Positions 27,775 to 36,970 of a stretch of 64,000 nt of DNA are shown piece by piece. A program made the position numbers and the translations under genes. A model generated the notes under the pieces. The model was given only the letters and a program-made list of their open reading frames with translations, was not told the origin of the DNA and did not search any database. This stretch comes from Kyrpidia spormannii (GTDB lineage: Bacteria; Bacillota; Bacilli; Kyrpidiales; Kyrpidiaceae): positions 1,736,001 to 1,800,000 of the forward strand of contig NZ_CP024955.1 in the NCBI RefSeq assembly GCF_002804065.1, given 5' to 3'. The first letter of the stretch is position 1, and each line of letters starts with the position of its first letter.

Positions 27775-28632
27775 TTGAGGATCGGTATGTACGACTCCGG
27801 GGTGGGCGGACTGACCGTCTTGGCAGCGTTCGTACGTCACATGCCCGAACATGATTATGTCTACTTTGGCGATACCCTTCATGCCCCCTATGGCGATCGA
27901 ACCGCAGAAGAGGTACGCGCCCTTTCCTTGGCCGCAGTGAAACAACTGGTGGCCCGGGACATTGACCTCTTGGTCGTGGCCTGCAATACCAGCGCATCCG
28001 TGGCCGTGGACACCCTCGTGGATCATTATCCGGATTTGCCTGTACTGACCCTACTGGATGCGGTCGGCCCGGCGGTCCAACATTTCCCCGGGAGAAAAAT
28101 CGCCCTTCTCGCCACGCGGCGCACCGTAGAAGCGGGGGTTTTTGAAGCCCGACTTCGATCCGCACGACCCGACGCAGCGGTGAGGAGCGTGGCCGCCCCC
28201 GCCTTGGTACCGCTGATCGAACGAGGCGTGAAAGATCCTGCGGTTTATGGGCCTTTTTTAGACAGCTATCTAAAACCGCTGGCCACTTGGGGCGCCGAGG
28301 TTTTGGTGCTCGGGTGCACCCATTATCCGCTGATCGCCAATCAGATTCAGAGCCGGGTGCCCCACACCCTCCTCATTGATCCCGCGAATCACCTCGCACG
28401 GCATGTCGCTGAAAAACAAGACGCTTTTCCCGCGTCGTCCTCATCAGGATCGGTCACGCTGCTGGCCAGTGGGGATGCCACTGTTCTTGACGCATTCTGG
28501 AAATCCGTCTCTTCCCAGATCCAGACTGAAGCCTCGGAGGAATATGGCCACATCGGGCTGCGCAGAAAGCCAACCACCTCGGGAGCCAAAGCGGTCACTC
28601 ACGGTTCTGCGACACCAGGCATGCACCCTTGA
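27775..28632 (+). CDS. murI: Glutamate racemase
   Basis: This 285-residue racemase has DSGVGGLTVL, the first catalytic Cys in VVACNTSAS and the second in VLGCTHYPLI. It supplies D-glutamate for peptidoglycan. The TTG at 27775 has AAGGAGGCC upstream and gives RIGMYDSGVGG at the N-terminus, as usual for the family. The upstream in-frame ATG at 27757 lies in the SD itself. The last 30 residues (Ser/Thr/Gly-rich and basic) extend beyond the normal end. Confidence 0.92.
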   Translation: MRIGMYDSGVGGLTVLAAFVRHMPEHDYVYFGDTLHAPYGDRTAEEVRALSLAAVKQLVARDIDLLVVACNTSASVAVDTLVDHYPDLPVLTLLDAVGPAVQHFPGRKIALLATRRTVEAGVFEARLRSARPDAAVRSVAAPALVPLIERGVKDPAVYGPFLDSYLKPLATWGAEVLVLGCTHYPLIANQIQSRVPHTLLIDPANHLARHVAEKQDAFPASSSSGSVTLLASGDATVLDAFWKSVSSQIQTEASEEYGHIGLRRKPTTSGAKAVTHGSATPGMHP

Positions 28633-28690
28633 AGACCGCCTTCATATGCTATGAGTGCAACACGCGCGGACACTCGGGGGTGAACCAACT

Positions 28691-28897
28691 GTGGCGCGAA
28701 TCCAGTGGGAATACGCAAGCTTGGTCAATCATGTCGAGGGGATTCGCAACCAACTGAACAACATGGGACAACAGGGATGGGAACTGGTGTCGATCGTGCC
28801 GATACCGGGGCAGTTTCACTGCACTGCAGTTTTCAAGCGGCCCGGAGCGCCCCGAATCACGTCAGTCAAAAAACGCGGCGACGGCAAAACCCGGTAA
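28691..28897 (+). CDS. DUF4177-type small protein
   Basis: This 68-residue protein has the core QWEYASLVNHVEG ... LNNMGQQGWELVSIVPI ... FHCTAVFKR, typical of the small DUF4177 beta-alpha-beta fold of unknown function. GTG start with GGGGGTGAA in front, 58 bases after murI on the same strand, so probably co-transcribed. The basic tail (VKKRGDGKTR) is not part of the core. Confidence 0.75.
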   Translation: MARIQWEYASLVNHVEGIRNQLNNMGQQGWELVSIVPIPGQFHCTAVFKRPGAPRITSVKKRGDGKTR

Positions 28898-28905
28898 TTC
28901 CGACT

Positions 28906-28927
28906 GCCCCCGCGACGCAGCGGGGGC
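28906..28927. terminator. Hairpin between convergent genes
   Basis: GCCCCCGC-GACGCA-GCGGGGGC is a perfect 8-bp GC stem between the DUF4177 gene (plus) and the PIN-like gene (minus). Neither side has a T tract, so a bidirectional terminator role is only probable. Confidence 0.5.
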
Positions 28928-28932
28928 TACTG

Positions 28933-29544
28933 TCACCCGTTTGACCGGTTGTGCCGCAAACCCTTCATCACGTCGTCCACGTCAAGACAAGGAACGTGAA
29001 GGCGAAACTCCCGCCGCAAGTCCTCTACAATGTACTCCGTTTCATCGGTGACCAGATACGGGGCATTCTCCTCTGCCGCGGCGATGAGACAGTCCAAGAG
29101 GTAGTCCTCGTCGATCACTTCCGACAAAGCCTCCGTCGGCAGGAGATCGGAAAAATACGCCCACACCAACTGCAACCTGACCTTGCCGTTAAGAAGCAAC
29201 GGCTTGCCCCGATAGTAGTCGCCTCCCGCCCGTTCCACCGTTTGGGCCTGCCATCGAATAAAATCGGTGGACAATTGCGGCATCAGCTGGCACAGTGCCG
29301 TCATGTCACTTCGTTCGAACTCCCCGGGATCTGGGTGGTTCAGCAGCGAGTCCCAGTAACGAAAAGCCCCTTTATAGACGCTGATCGGCATCACCAGGGT
29401 AACGCCCTCGGTGTAGAACAACGGGGGACAATTGCACATAACGTTAATATCCACCACGTACCTTTTTTTAGCCACCAGTTTCCGCTGTCGTTCCAACCGG
29501 GATTCCGGCTGCATCTGCTTTTTCCAAAACGATGAAAACCACAC
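28933..29544 (-). CDS. PIN-like domain protein, hypothetical
   Basis: This protein of about 203 residues is not matched to a named family with certainty. KRYVVDINVM early on, a central acidic segment (VIDEDYLLDCLIAAAEENAPYL) and YLVTDETEYIVEDL near the end resemble the spaced acidic residues of PIN nucleases. The start is uncertain. The frame opens at 29631, but a promoter (TTGGCT-18 bp-TATAAT, 29631-29602) lies inside that extension, so GTG 29544 or ATG 29514 is more likely. No antitoxin-like gene is adjacent. Confidence 0.6.
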   Translation of the reverse strand: MWFSSFWKKQMQPESRLERQRKLVAKKRYVVDINVMCNCPPLFYTEGVTLVMPISVYKGAFRYWDSLLNHPDPGEFERSDMTALCQLMPQLSTDFIRWQAQTVERAGGDYYRGKPLLLNGKVRLQLVWAYFSDLLPTEALSEVIDEDYLLDCLIAAAEENAPYLVTDETEYIVEDLRREFRLHVPCLDVDDVMKGLRHNRSNG

Positions 29545-29601
29545 CTTGGCAACACCGCACCTTTTCTTAAGTGGAAACCTGAAGGGATTCCCAGCACCAT
29601 G

Positions 29602-29631
29602 ATTATAACGTGATTCCGGCCTCCCAGCCAA
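29602..29631 (-). promoter_or_regulatory. Candidate promoter of the PIN-like gene
   Basis: Minus strand TTGGCT, an 18-bp spacer, then TATAAT. It sets an upper limit for the translation start of the gene downstream. Confidence 0.55.
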
Positions 29632-29741
29632 GAGACACCTGTCCCTCCGCTGCGGTTTGACTACTCGTTTTCTCGGCGAGACTGGTCCGTAGGACGAATT
29701 GTGGCAGATGTTGATTCTCGTTGGGTGAGGGGGCAGACCAA

Positions 29742-31352
29742 ATGCGAGATATTCGAAAACGCCGTCACTCTCGATGGGTGATTAGCTTCATGTCCGTGCT
29801 GATGCTCATCGCGGCCGGAACGGTCTGGTGGGGGCAAAAGTCATTTCACTTCCCGATTTGGATTGCGGGTGGAATGCCCGTCTTCAGCGGCGAATGGCTG
29901 GCCGGGATTCTTGCATCCGTCGGCATGACCGGGCTTCTCTGGGCGTGGTTGAGGTATCGTCCAACGCCTGGGCCCCTGGGCAGGCCCACAGCGCCGGTGG
30001 TGCGAGATGTCACCCGGCCATCAAAGGAATTCTCGAGCAGCCAACCTACGGTAACCTTTGCCGACGCCGCAGGGGTGGACGAAACTGTGGACGAACTCCG
30101 GGATATCGTGGATTACCTGCGAGATCCCGGCAAATACCGAAGAATGGGGGCGGAGATGCCCAAGGGTGTGATCCTTTACGGCCCCCCAGGCACGGGGAAA
30201 ACGCTGCTCGCCAGGGCAGTGGCGGGTGAAGCCGGGGTTGAATTCGTCGCTTGCAGTGGGTCTCAGTTTGTTGAACAGTACGTCGGCCTCGGGGCCAAAA
30301 AAATTCGAGACCTGTTCGATCAAGTGCGTCGAATCGGCCGGCCGGCCATCATCTTCTTCGACGAACTCGATGCTCTTGGCCGGCGGCGGGGCGAGACGGG
30401 AAGCTCCCAGGAGTGGGATCAGACCCTCAACGAACTCTTGGTGCAGTTGGACGGTTTCCACGGACGCCAGGACATCATCGTCATGGGAGCGACGAACCGA
30501 CTCGACATCCTCGACCCCGCCCTGCTGCGGCCCGGGCGCTTCGACCGACATATCCGCGTTGATCTGCCCTCCATCGAGGGACGGGAGAAAATTCTTCGCC
30601 TCCACGCCCGCACTAAGCCCATCCATCCGGCGGTGGATTTTCGCAGTCTGGCCCGGCGCACCCCCGGTTTTTCCGGAGCGATGCTCAAGCACCTGTGCAA
30701 CGAGGCCGCCATCCTAGCTGTCAAGGAAGGGGCCCGACAGATCGAGGCGCGCCACTTTTCTCAAGCGATCGATCGGGTCGTTGCAGGAAACGCTCGCAGG
30801 GATCTGACTCTTCGCGAGAAAGACCGTCAAATCACCGCCTATCACGAAGCGGGACACGCCCTGGTCGGTTTGATTGAAGGAGTGGAGCGAATCCAACGAA
30901 TCAGCATCCTTCCACGGGGACAAGCTCTCGGGTTTGTCTTGCAAGAATCCCCCGAAGACAGGGTTTTGTACACCAAACGGGAGTTGCTTGGCAAAATCAC
31001 CATGGCCTTGGGGGGACGGGCCGCAGAAGAGTTGGTTTTCGGCGACACCTCCACAGGTGCGGAACAAGACTTGGAACAAGCCACCGATCTCGCCTGGTCC
31101 GTGGTCGCCCGATTTGGGATGAGTTCCCTTGGCCTCCTGTCCCTCCGGCCTCACCACTGCGGAGGCGCCGATCTTGAAGCGGCCAACCAGCACGCCCGGG
31201 CAGTGCTCGGAGAGTGTTATCAAACCGCCCTGGACATCCTCACGCGCCACAGGGCGGTGCTAGACCGCGTGGCAGCCCGGCTGCTTGAAAAAGAAGTTCT
31301 GGAAGAGGAAGATTTTCTTCAGATCGTCCGCGTTCAGTCCATTGTCTCTTGA
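29742..31352 (+). CDS. Short FtsH-like AAA+ zinc metalloprotease
   Basis: This 536-residue protein has two membrane helices (about 13-30 and 52-71) separated by only about 22 residues, so the extracytoplasmic domain of true FtsH is missing. The AAA module is complete: GPPGTGKT (148-154), Walker B IIFFDELDALG, SRH GATNRLDILDPALLRPGRFD. The protease module has HEAGH at 368-372 and third zinc ligand Asp443 (GAEQD). It should degrade membrane or cytosolic proteins as a hexamer. It is a paralogue candidate rather than housekeeping FtsH. ATG at 29742 with GAGGGGG in front. Confidence 0.88.
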   Translation: MRDIRKRRHSRWVISFMSVLMLIAAGTVWWGQKSFHFPIWIAGGMPVFSGEWLAGILASVGMTGLLWAWLRYRPTPGPLGRPTAPVVRDVTRPSKEFSSSQPTVTFADAAGVDETVDELRDIVDYLRDPGKYRRMGAEMPKGVILYGPPGTGKTLLARAVAGEAGVEFVACSGSQFVEQYVGLGAKKIRDLFDQVRRIGRPAIIFFDELDALGRRRGETGSSQEWDQTLNELLVQLDGFHGRQDIIVMGATNRLDILDPALLRPGRFDRHIRVDLPSIEGREKILRLHARTKPIHPAVDFRSLARRTPGFSGAMLKHLCNEAAILAVKEGARQIEARHFSQAIDRVVAGNARRDLTLREKDRQITAYHEAGHALVGLIEGVERIQRISILPRGQALGFVLQESPEDRVLYTKRELLGKITMALGGRAAEELVFGDTSTGAEQDLEQATDLAWSVVARFGMSSLGLLSLRPHHCGGADLEAANQHARAVLGECYQTALDILTRHRAVLDRVAARLLEKEVLEEEDFLQIVRVQSIVS

Positions 31353-31381
31353 GGTGGTAATGGAAGCGGCGAATCAGGGTC

Positions 31382-32668
31382 TCAGCCGCCTAAGCCCTTC
31401 CACCGAATGGCTTCGTATTCCAGATGCCGAGCCCGTTCCTGGGCCCGGCGGGCTTCGGCGGCGATCGCCGTGGCCGTGGCAGTTTGCTGTTGTACGGCGG
31501 CGTACACTTCGTGGATGGCGGCCGACAGGTGTTCAGCGTTTTGGACGACGTCGTCCACAGCGTGAATAACGGTATCGTTACCCTGGGCCATGACCCGATA
31601 CGCTTCGGCGACGGCCGTCAACGATCGGTCAACGTCAGCTGTCGAATCGGCAATGTCGTCAAAGGCGGTCGCCACCGTATGAATCAATGCCTCTTGCTCA
31701 TCCACCAAGGACTGAGATCGCCGAGTCCGAGCCACACTGATCTCGACTTGTTCCCGGATGTTATCGATGAGCCCACCGATCTGCTGAACTGCCCCCTGGG
31801 TCTCAGCCGCCAGCTTCTGGACCTCCTGGGCCACCACGGCAAACCCCCGTCCTGCTTCCCCGGCCCGGGCGGCCTCAATCCCTGCATTGAGCGCCAACAA
31901 GTGAGTCTGGGAAGCGATATGTCCGATCCACCCGGCGATCTCCTCCACCCTTTTCGACAACTGTCCAAGTTGTTCCACCGCCGCCGCCGTATCGTGGACC
32001 GCGGTCACCGTTTGAGGAATCTGCCGCCGAATCTCCGCCACCGCTCGAAGTCCCTTGTCCAACTCCCGCCGGGCCCGCTCCGCCGCCCGGGCACTTTCCG
32101 AAGCCCGCCCGTCCGCGACCCGGGCTGCCGCGGCAGTCTCTTGGGCGGTTTTACCCGAGAGCCGGGCGAGTTCGGTCTGTTTGGACAGGGCGGCGACAAA
32201 CTGGTCCATGGCGGCGGATATCTTGTGAGACCAATCGGCGGATTGGCTCGAAAGCTCAACCATTTCCGCGATGCCTGCAGAAATATCCCGGGAGTGATCT
32301 CGAACTTTGAGCAGGATCCCGTAGAATCCCTTGATCATACGGTTGATGCCGTGAGAGACTCGACCTAGTTCATGAAAGGAACGGTACCCCACCCGGGTAG
32401 ACACGTCAATCTCATCGGTCACCGCGGTCAGTCCGCGAACCATCTCTTTCATCGGAGGGATCAGCCAACGATGGTACACCCAGGTCCAGATCGACGCCAT
32501 CCCAAGAATGACGACTAGAATTGCAAAATCCGCTCCCGACGTGAGGACCCGATCGAAGAATCGGACGGCACCGGCAACGGCTGCGGCCAGGGCCGTGTGA
32601 AATAAAAAGAAATATGCGGCCAGACTCCTTCGATACCACGAGATGGTGTGTTCGGCTGCCACCTTCAT
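31382..32668 (-). CDS. Methyl-accepting chemotaxis protein without periplasmic sensor
   Basis: This 428-residue receptor has two membrane helices close together (about 17-40 and 48-66), a HAMP-like segment ([19 protein letters not shown]) and a long cytoplasmic coiled coil. The CheA/CheW-binding hairpin tip is conserved ([33 protein letters not shown]). There is almost no extracellular loop, so it may sense membrane energetics or an internal signal. It also lacks a C-terminal tether pentapeptide. ATG at 32668 with AAAGGG in front. Confidence 0.88.
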   Translation of the reverse strand: MKVAAEHTISWYRRSLAAYFFLFHTALAAAVAGAVRFFDRVLTSGADFAILVVILGMASIWTWVYHRWLIPPMKEMVRGLTAVTDEIDVSTRVGYRSFHELGRVSHGINRMIKGFYGILLKVRDHSRDISAGIAEMVELSSQSADWSHKISAAMDQFVAALSKQTELARLSGKTAQETAAAARVADGRASESARAAERARRELDKGLRAVAEIRRQIPQTVTAVHDTAAAVEQLGQLSKRVEEIAGWIGHIASQTHLLALNAGIEAARAGEAGRGFAVVAQEVQKLAAETQGAVQQIGGLIDNIREQVEISVARTRRSQSLVDEQEALIHTVATAFDDIADSTADVDRSLTAVAEAYRVMAQGNDTVIHAVDDVVQNAEHLSAAIHEVYAAVQQQTATATAIAAEARRAQERARHLEYEAIRWKGLGG

Positions 32669-32698
32669 CTTCACCCTTTACCCCGGAGTTCTGTGGAC

Positions 32699-32728
32699 AT
32701 TATAACATTTCCTTAAACTTTTGGACAA
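32699..32728 (-). promoter_or_regulatory. Promoter of the MCP gene
   Basis: Minus strand TTGTCC, an 18-bp spacer, then TATAAT, ending 31 bases upstream of the ATG. A SigD-type (TAAA/GCCGATAA) motif was not seen, so transcription appears to be SigA-dependent. Confidence 0.65.
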
Positions 32729-32812
32729 CGGCGGCAACATATCGGGTGAGAGACAAAATCCAGTGGGATCGCACACCACTCATTCCCGGATCCACCCGTG
32801 CCGACGGTGGGA

Positions 32813-33979
32813 TCACTTCCCCCGGATGGAGAGTGCGGCAGATCGCATCTCCGCCGCAATCTCGGACAGGGCTTCTCCAAGTTCGTCCACCGAACTTTCC
32901 GTATTGGTCCATCCGAGGCTGATGCGCAGACTTTCCAACGCTTCGTCCCGGGAGTACCCCATCGCCAATAAGACGTATGAAGGTTCGGATTCCGAGGCGC
33001 TGCAGGCCGATCCGCTGGAGACGGCGAACCCCCTCCGATCGAGTTCGAGCATCAATAATTGCCCTTCCACCTTTGGAATTCCAATAGTCAAAATGGTTGG
33101 CAATGATTCCTCCGGATGGCCAAACACCACGCACTCTGGAATCGACCGGCGAATCTGCTCTGCCAATCGCCTCCGCAGGGCCGCCCCCCGCTCGCCCAGA
33201 GCGTATCGCTCCATCAATTCTACCGCCTTCCCAAACCCAGCGATGGCTGGCACGTTAGGCGTGCCCGGCCGGAGTTGCCGTTCTTGACCTCCGCCGAATA
33301 TGACGGGGTCAAGCCGCGTGCCCTTGTGTACATACAGTGCCGCAGCTCCCTTTGGCCCGCCCATCTTGTGGGCATCAAGGGTGAGCAGGTCCGCCCGGAT
33401 GCGCCGCACGTCGACGGGAATTTTACCGAAGCTCTGAACCGCATCTACGTGAAAGAGAACACCCCGTTCCCGTGTCATCTCCCCGATGATCTCCACGGGC
33501 TGGATCGATCCCACGACGTTATTGGCGTGCATGAGGCTGACGAGAATGGTGTCCTGCCGCAACCTCCGCCCGACCTCAGCAGGGTCAACTCGTCCATGTC
33601 GGTCCACCGGCAAGCGTTCGACTTCAAATCCTTCCCGGACGAGCTGGTCTGCCACCCGAAGAACAGACGGGTGTTCGATGGCGCCCACCAGGATATGGCG
33701 GCCCTCCCCCTTCCTTGCACGCCTCCGGGCGGCACCGAAAAGGGCGAGGTTGTTGGCCTCGGTTCCCGATGCGGTGAACACGATTTCCCGGTCCCGGGCC
33801 CCGATGGACCTGGCAATGACGCTTCTCGACTCCTCAACGATCTCTTTGGCCCGAAGACCCGCTTGATGTAAACTACCAGGGTTCCCGATTTCCTCCTCCA
33901 TGACCCGGTGCACTGCGGCGAGCACCTCGGGGTACATCGGCGTTGTCGCTGCATGATCAAAATACCGACTAGAATCCAT
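32813..33979 (-). CDS. nifS: Cysteine desulfurase NifS-type (NAD biosynthesis linked)
   Basis: This 388-residue PLP enzyme has YFDHAATTP at the N-terminus, FTASGTEANNLAL, the PLP Lys in LTLDAHKMGGPKG, and the catalytic Cys loop SSGSACSASESEPS. It mobilises sulfur from cysteine. Divergent placement to nadA across a shared palindrome, as with nifS of B. subtilis, suggests it builds the [4Fe-4S] cluster of NadA. The ATG lies just inside the intergenic region. Confidence 0.92.
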   Translation of the reverse strand: MDSSRYFDHAATTPMYPEVLAAVHRVMEEEIGNPGSLHQAGLRAKEIVEESRSVIARSIGARDREIVFTASGTEANNLALFGAARRRARKGEGRHILVGAIEHPSVLRVADQLVREGFEVERLPVDRHGRVDPAEVGRRLRQDTILVSLMHANNVVGSIQPVEIIGEMTRERGVLFHVDAVQSFGKIPVDVRRIRADLLTLDAHKMGGPKGAAALYVHKGTRLDPVIFGGGQERQLRPGTPNVPAIAGFGKAVELMERYALGERGAALRRRLAEQIRRSIPECVVFGHPEESLPTILTIGIPKVEGQLLMLELDRRGFAVSSGSACSASESEPSYVLLAMGYSRDEALESLRISLGWTNTESSVDELGEALSEIAAEMRSAALSIRGK

Positions 33980-34010
33980 GGTTTTCCGCCCCCTTGGTGG
34001 TATTGCTCTT

Positions 34011-34053
34011 ATTTTACATCTGTCTTGACATGTGACAACCTCAAAACCATAAT
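34011..34053. promoter_or_regulatory. Divergent nifS/nadA promoters with a NiaR-like operator
   Basis: The near-perfect palindrome ACAtcTGTCttGACAtgTGa lies at 34016-34035, with one mismatch in the outer arms. The nadA promoter is TTGACA (34025-34030), 17 bp, CATAAT (34048-34053), so its -35 is inside the palindrome. On the minus strand TTGTCA, 16 bp, TAAAAT would serve nifS. A NiaR (YrxA) gene follows nadA, so nicotinate-dependent repression is the natural inference. Confidence 0.7.
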
Positions 34054-34082
34054 GAAACCATCATTGATAGGAGGTTTGACCC

Positions 34083-35177
34083 ATGGCTTTTGCGGAATGT
34101 CTCACTCCGGGCATCGCCGAGTTATCCCGTTATTCCTCCGAGGAGTTGGACGAGCGCATCGCTGAGGCAAAGCGGGCACTCAACAACCAAGTGGTGATTC
34201 TTGGACATCATTATCAGCGGGAAGATGTCATTCGCTTCGCGGATTATCGGGGAGATTCCTTACAATTGTCCCGCATCGCAGCGGGGCTGACCGATGTACA
34301 ATATATTGTCTTCTGCGGTGTCCATTTTATGGCGGAAACGGCAGACATCTTGACCGGGGACCGCCAGACAGTGATCCTGCCGGACCATAATGCGGGTTGC
34401 TCCATGGCCGATATGGCGGACGCTCAAGATGTGGAAGAGGCCTGGGAGCTGCTTACCGATCAGTATGGGGACACATTGCTGCCCGTCACCTATGTCAATT
34501 CTTCAGCCTCCGTGAAAGCTTTTGTCGGACGCCACGGGGGACTCACCTGCACCTCGTCCAACGCCGACCGAGTGTTCGAATATGCGCTAAGCATCAAGCC
34601 GCGAATTCTTTTTTTGCCCGATCAGCACCTCGGACGGAACACCGCCGTCAAACTCGGCATTCCCCTCGAAGCAACAGCCGTGTACGATCCAGGGGAGATG
34701 GAGCTCTCGTTCCCCCACGGCGGTCAAGACCCAAAGGTGATTCTGTGGAAAGGCCATTGTTCGGTCCATCAGCGTTTTGAACCCGGACATGTTCGCGCTG
34801 TCCGGGAGAAATACCCGGGCATCAAGGTGATCGTACACCCGGAATGCCCTTACGAAACGGTCCAACTCGCCGATGCGAGCGGGTCCACCGACTTTATTAT
34901 CCGGACAATTCGTCAGGCGCCACCGGGCACTCAGTGGGCGGTGGGGACCGAACACAATCTTGTTCACCGGTTGGCCAAGGAGCACCCGGAGCAGATGATC
35001 ATTTCTTTGAATGAGATGGTTTGCCCCTGTCTGACCATGAATCGCATCGACCGGCCCCATCTCGCAGACTCCCTGGAAAGCTTGGTCCACGGCCAGCCCA
35101 CCGGCGTTATCCACGTTCCGGAAGACACCGCCCGCTGGGCAAGACTCGCCATCGACCGCATGCTCGATGTATCCTAA
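34083..35177 (+). CDS. nadA: Quinolinate synthase A
   Basis: This 364-residue NadA begins its core with VVILGHHYQREDVIRFADYRG, followed by FCGVHFMAETADIL, VTYVNSSASVKAF, HPECPYETVQLADASG and NEMVCPCLTMNRI, which holds cluster-ligand cysteines. It condenses iminoaspartate with dihydroxyacetone phosphate to quinolinate using a [4Fe-4S] cluster. SD AGGAGGT. nadB and nadC, usual partners in Bacillus, are not in the window. Confidence 0.95.
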   Translation: MAFAECLTPGIAELSRYSSEELDERIAEAKRALNNQVVILGHHYQREDVIRFADYRGDSLQLSRIAAGLTDVQYIVFCGVHFMAETADILTGDRQTVILPDHNAGCSMADMADAQDVEEAWELLTDQYGDTLLPVTYVNSSASVKAFVGRHGGLTCTSSNADRVFEYALSIKPRILFLPDQHLGRNTAVKLGIPLEATAVYDPGEMELSFPHGGQDPKVILWKGHCSVHQRFEPGHVRAVREKYPGIKVIVHPECPYETVQLADASGSTDFIIRTIRQAPPGTQWAVGTEHNLVHRLAKEHPEQMIISLNEMVCPCLTMNRIDRPHLADSLESLVHGQPTGVIHVPEDTARWARLAIDRMLDVS

Positions 35178-35224
35178 TCCGCAGCCGGAAGCCCTGCGTC
35201 CAATCACCGGGGAGGCGAACGTGC

Positions 35225-35752
35225 ATGACCAGACGGGAACGACTGCTCTACATCCTATATCGGGAACCGGGCCCGGTCTCAGGGGGCGAACTGGCCCGAC
35301 GCCTAGGGGTTAGCCGGCAAACGGTGGTGAGCGACATCGCCCGGCTGCGAGGGGAAGGAATGAACGTCCTCAGCACACCCCAAGGGTACGTACTGGGCAC
35401 ACGACCCCACTTCTACCGAGAAGTTTTGGGAATTGTGCACACGCCCGAACAACTGCCCCGGGAGCTCGAAATCCTCGTGGGGCACGGCGTGAGTGTGGAA
35501 GACGTGTGGATCGATCACCCCGTCTACGGGCGAGTTCACGGCCGGCTCGATATTGCCACCCCGGAAGATCTCGCCCATTTTCTCGAGATTCGCGCCAGGT
35601 CGCCGGTCCCTCTCTTTTCGGAGGTGACAGGCGGCCTCCATTATCACACCCTCTTGGCGTCGGGGCCCGAACCGATCGCCCGCGCCCGAAAAGCGTTGGT
35701 CGAAGCCGGCTTTTACCTCCTTCAATCTACGCCACAAAGTACCCTTTGCTAA
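35225..35752 (+). CDS. niaR: NiaR (YrxA) nicotinate-responsive repressor
   Basis: This 175-residue regulator has an N-terminal HTH (GGELARRLGVSRQTVVSDIA) and a C-terminal 3H domain with conserved histidines (VGHGVSVEDVWIDHP, VYGRVHG, GLHYHTLL). NiaR represses NAD-synthesis and uptake genes when nicotinate is available. The ATG at 35225 has GGGGAGG upstream. It lies 47 bases after nadA and is probably co-transcribed. Its 3' end overlaps the convergent mannosyltransferase gene by 26 bp. Confidence 0.9.
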   Translation: MTRRERLLYILYREPGPVSGGELARRLGVSRQTVVSDIARLRGEGMNVLSTPQGYVLGTRPHFYREVLGIVHTPEQLPRELEILVGHGVSVEDVWIDHPVYGRVHGRLDIATPEDLAHFLEIRARSPVPLFSEVTGGLHYHTLLASGPEPIARARKALVEAGFYLLQSTPQSTLC

Positions 35753-36854
35753 AGTTCTGGAGGATCATCAACATCCCCGCCACCTCCGCGGCACAGGCGG
35801 CGTAAAACAGCACTCGAGATTTCAACATGCGGGCGGCAATCAGGAATAAAGGAAATAGCACGAGAACAAACCGAGAGATGCTCAGAAAGTACCAGTCGCG
35901 AGCCGGGGAAAGCAGCGGAACGACTGCGGAGACCAGGGCGAAAAGATAGTAACTGCCGTGAATGCGCAAGCGTCGAAAGGGCAAAGCCAGGGCTAAAAGG
36001 GCCAACTCGGCCCACACCACCCCGACGGTAAACGCCCGGATCATCCATGACCAACCGTGCAACGGCTTGACCCACAACTCGAGGGTGCCGAGCCGAAGCG
36101 TATCCCAAGGCCACATGAATGCCCGCTTCCATTTTTGCTGGGCGTGTACAAAAGCTAAGGGATCGCCGAGCTTTGCGTTCAACAGACCCATGTAGATTTC
36201 AAGTCCAGCCGGTATTAATGCAACGGCCGCCAAATCTGGCCCGACCCCCTGCCACCGAAATCCCCGCCGTCGAAAATACTCGTACAAAAACGGCAGCACC
36301 AACGCCAGGCCCGTGTTGCGGGTCAACGACGCGAACAACCCGAAAAATCCCGCTGTCCAGAAACGCCCAGTCCTCGCGTAATAGAGACTCCCAGCGGTAA
36401 AAAACAGAAACAATGGCTCTGTATACCCGCTTGCAAAGAAAAACGCGGTCGGAAAGAACACCATCAGCACCAACGCCCGCCACGCAGTCTGGGGAGGTTG
36501 GTCCAGCAGGAAGAGCTTCGCCGTGATGTACAGGGCAAAAAAGAAGAAGATGTTTGCAATCCCCCAGGCACTTTCAACGTACGTAAATCCGGTCCACTGG
36601 TGCACGTATCGAATGAAAAAGGGAAACAACGGAAAAAAGGCCGCCGAGGTGGGGCGATATCCGTGGGCGGCAATTCCGATGTACCATTGCGTATCCCAGC
36701 GGCTGAAATTCTGGATCAGGGCGTATTGTAAAAAGGACGTCAGCGGGACAACCGGATGTTTGTCCATGCTGAACCAGATACTTCCGCCCCATACGACGAT
36801 TTTATGTAAAACAAAAGATGCGGCGGCATACGCCCATTCCCGCCCCCGATTCAC
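35727..36854 (-). CDS. PIG-V-like mannosyltransferase family membrane protein
   Basis: This 375-residue protein has about nine to ten hydrophobic helices. The catalytic-type loop RWDTQWYIGIAAHGY after the first helix is followed by FFPLFPFFIRY and FFPTAFFFASGYTEPLF, which matches the bacterial PIG-V/GT-C mannosyltransferase pattern. Such enzymes use polyprenyl-phosphate sugars on the outer face of the membrane. The gene is downstream of a GT2-GtrA gene whose product could supply that lipid-linked sugar. GTG start with GAGGTGACGG in front. Confidence 0.8.
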   Translation of the reverse strand: MNRGREWAYAAASFVLHKIVVWGGSIWFSMDKHPVVPLTSFLQYALIQNFSRWDTQWYIGIAAHGYRPTSAAFFPLFPFFIRYVHQWTGFTYVESAWGIANIFFFFALYITAKLFLLDQPPQTAWRALVLMVFFPTAFFFASGYTEPLFLFFTAGSLYYARTGRFWTAGFFGLFASLTRNTGLALVLPFLYEYFRRRGFRWQGVGPDLAAVALIPAGLEIYMGLLNAKLGDPLAFVHAQQKWKRAFMWPWDTLRLGTLELWVKPLHGWSWMIRAFTVGVVWAELALLALALPFRRLRIHGSYYLFALVSAVVPLLSPARDWYFLSISRFVLVLFPLFLIAARMLKSRVLFYAACAAEVAGMLMILQNFSKGYFVA

Positions 36855-36970
36855 GCCGTCACCTCATTTCTTCCCACGCCGCATTCCGGCCGGTTCGCCC
36901 AGGCCCACGGCCTTGCCTGACAGCCGGCATTCAAAAAGCAGATACTTCAACGACCTTTCCCTCAGGTAAA

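Noticed and set aside
32770-32812. Hairpin after nifS (GATCC-ACC / GGT-GGATC)
   Set aside because: It is imperfect, with a bulge and no T tract. Could be chance in GC-rich sequence.
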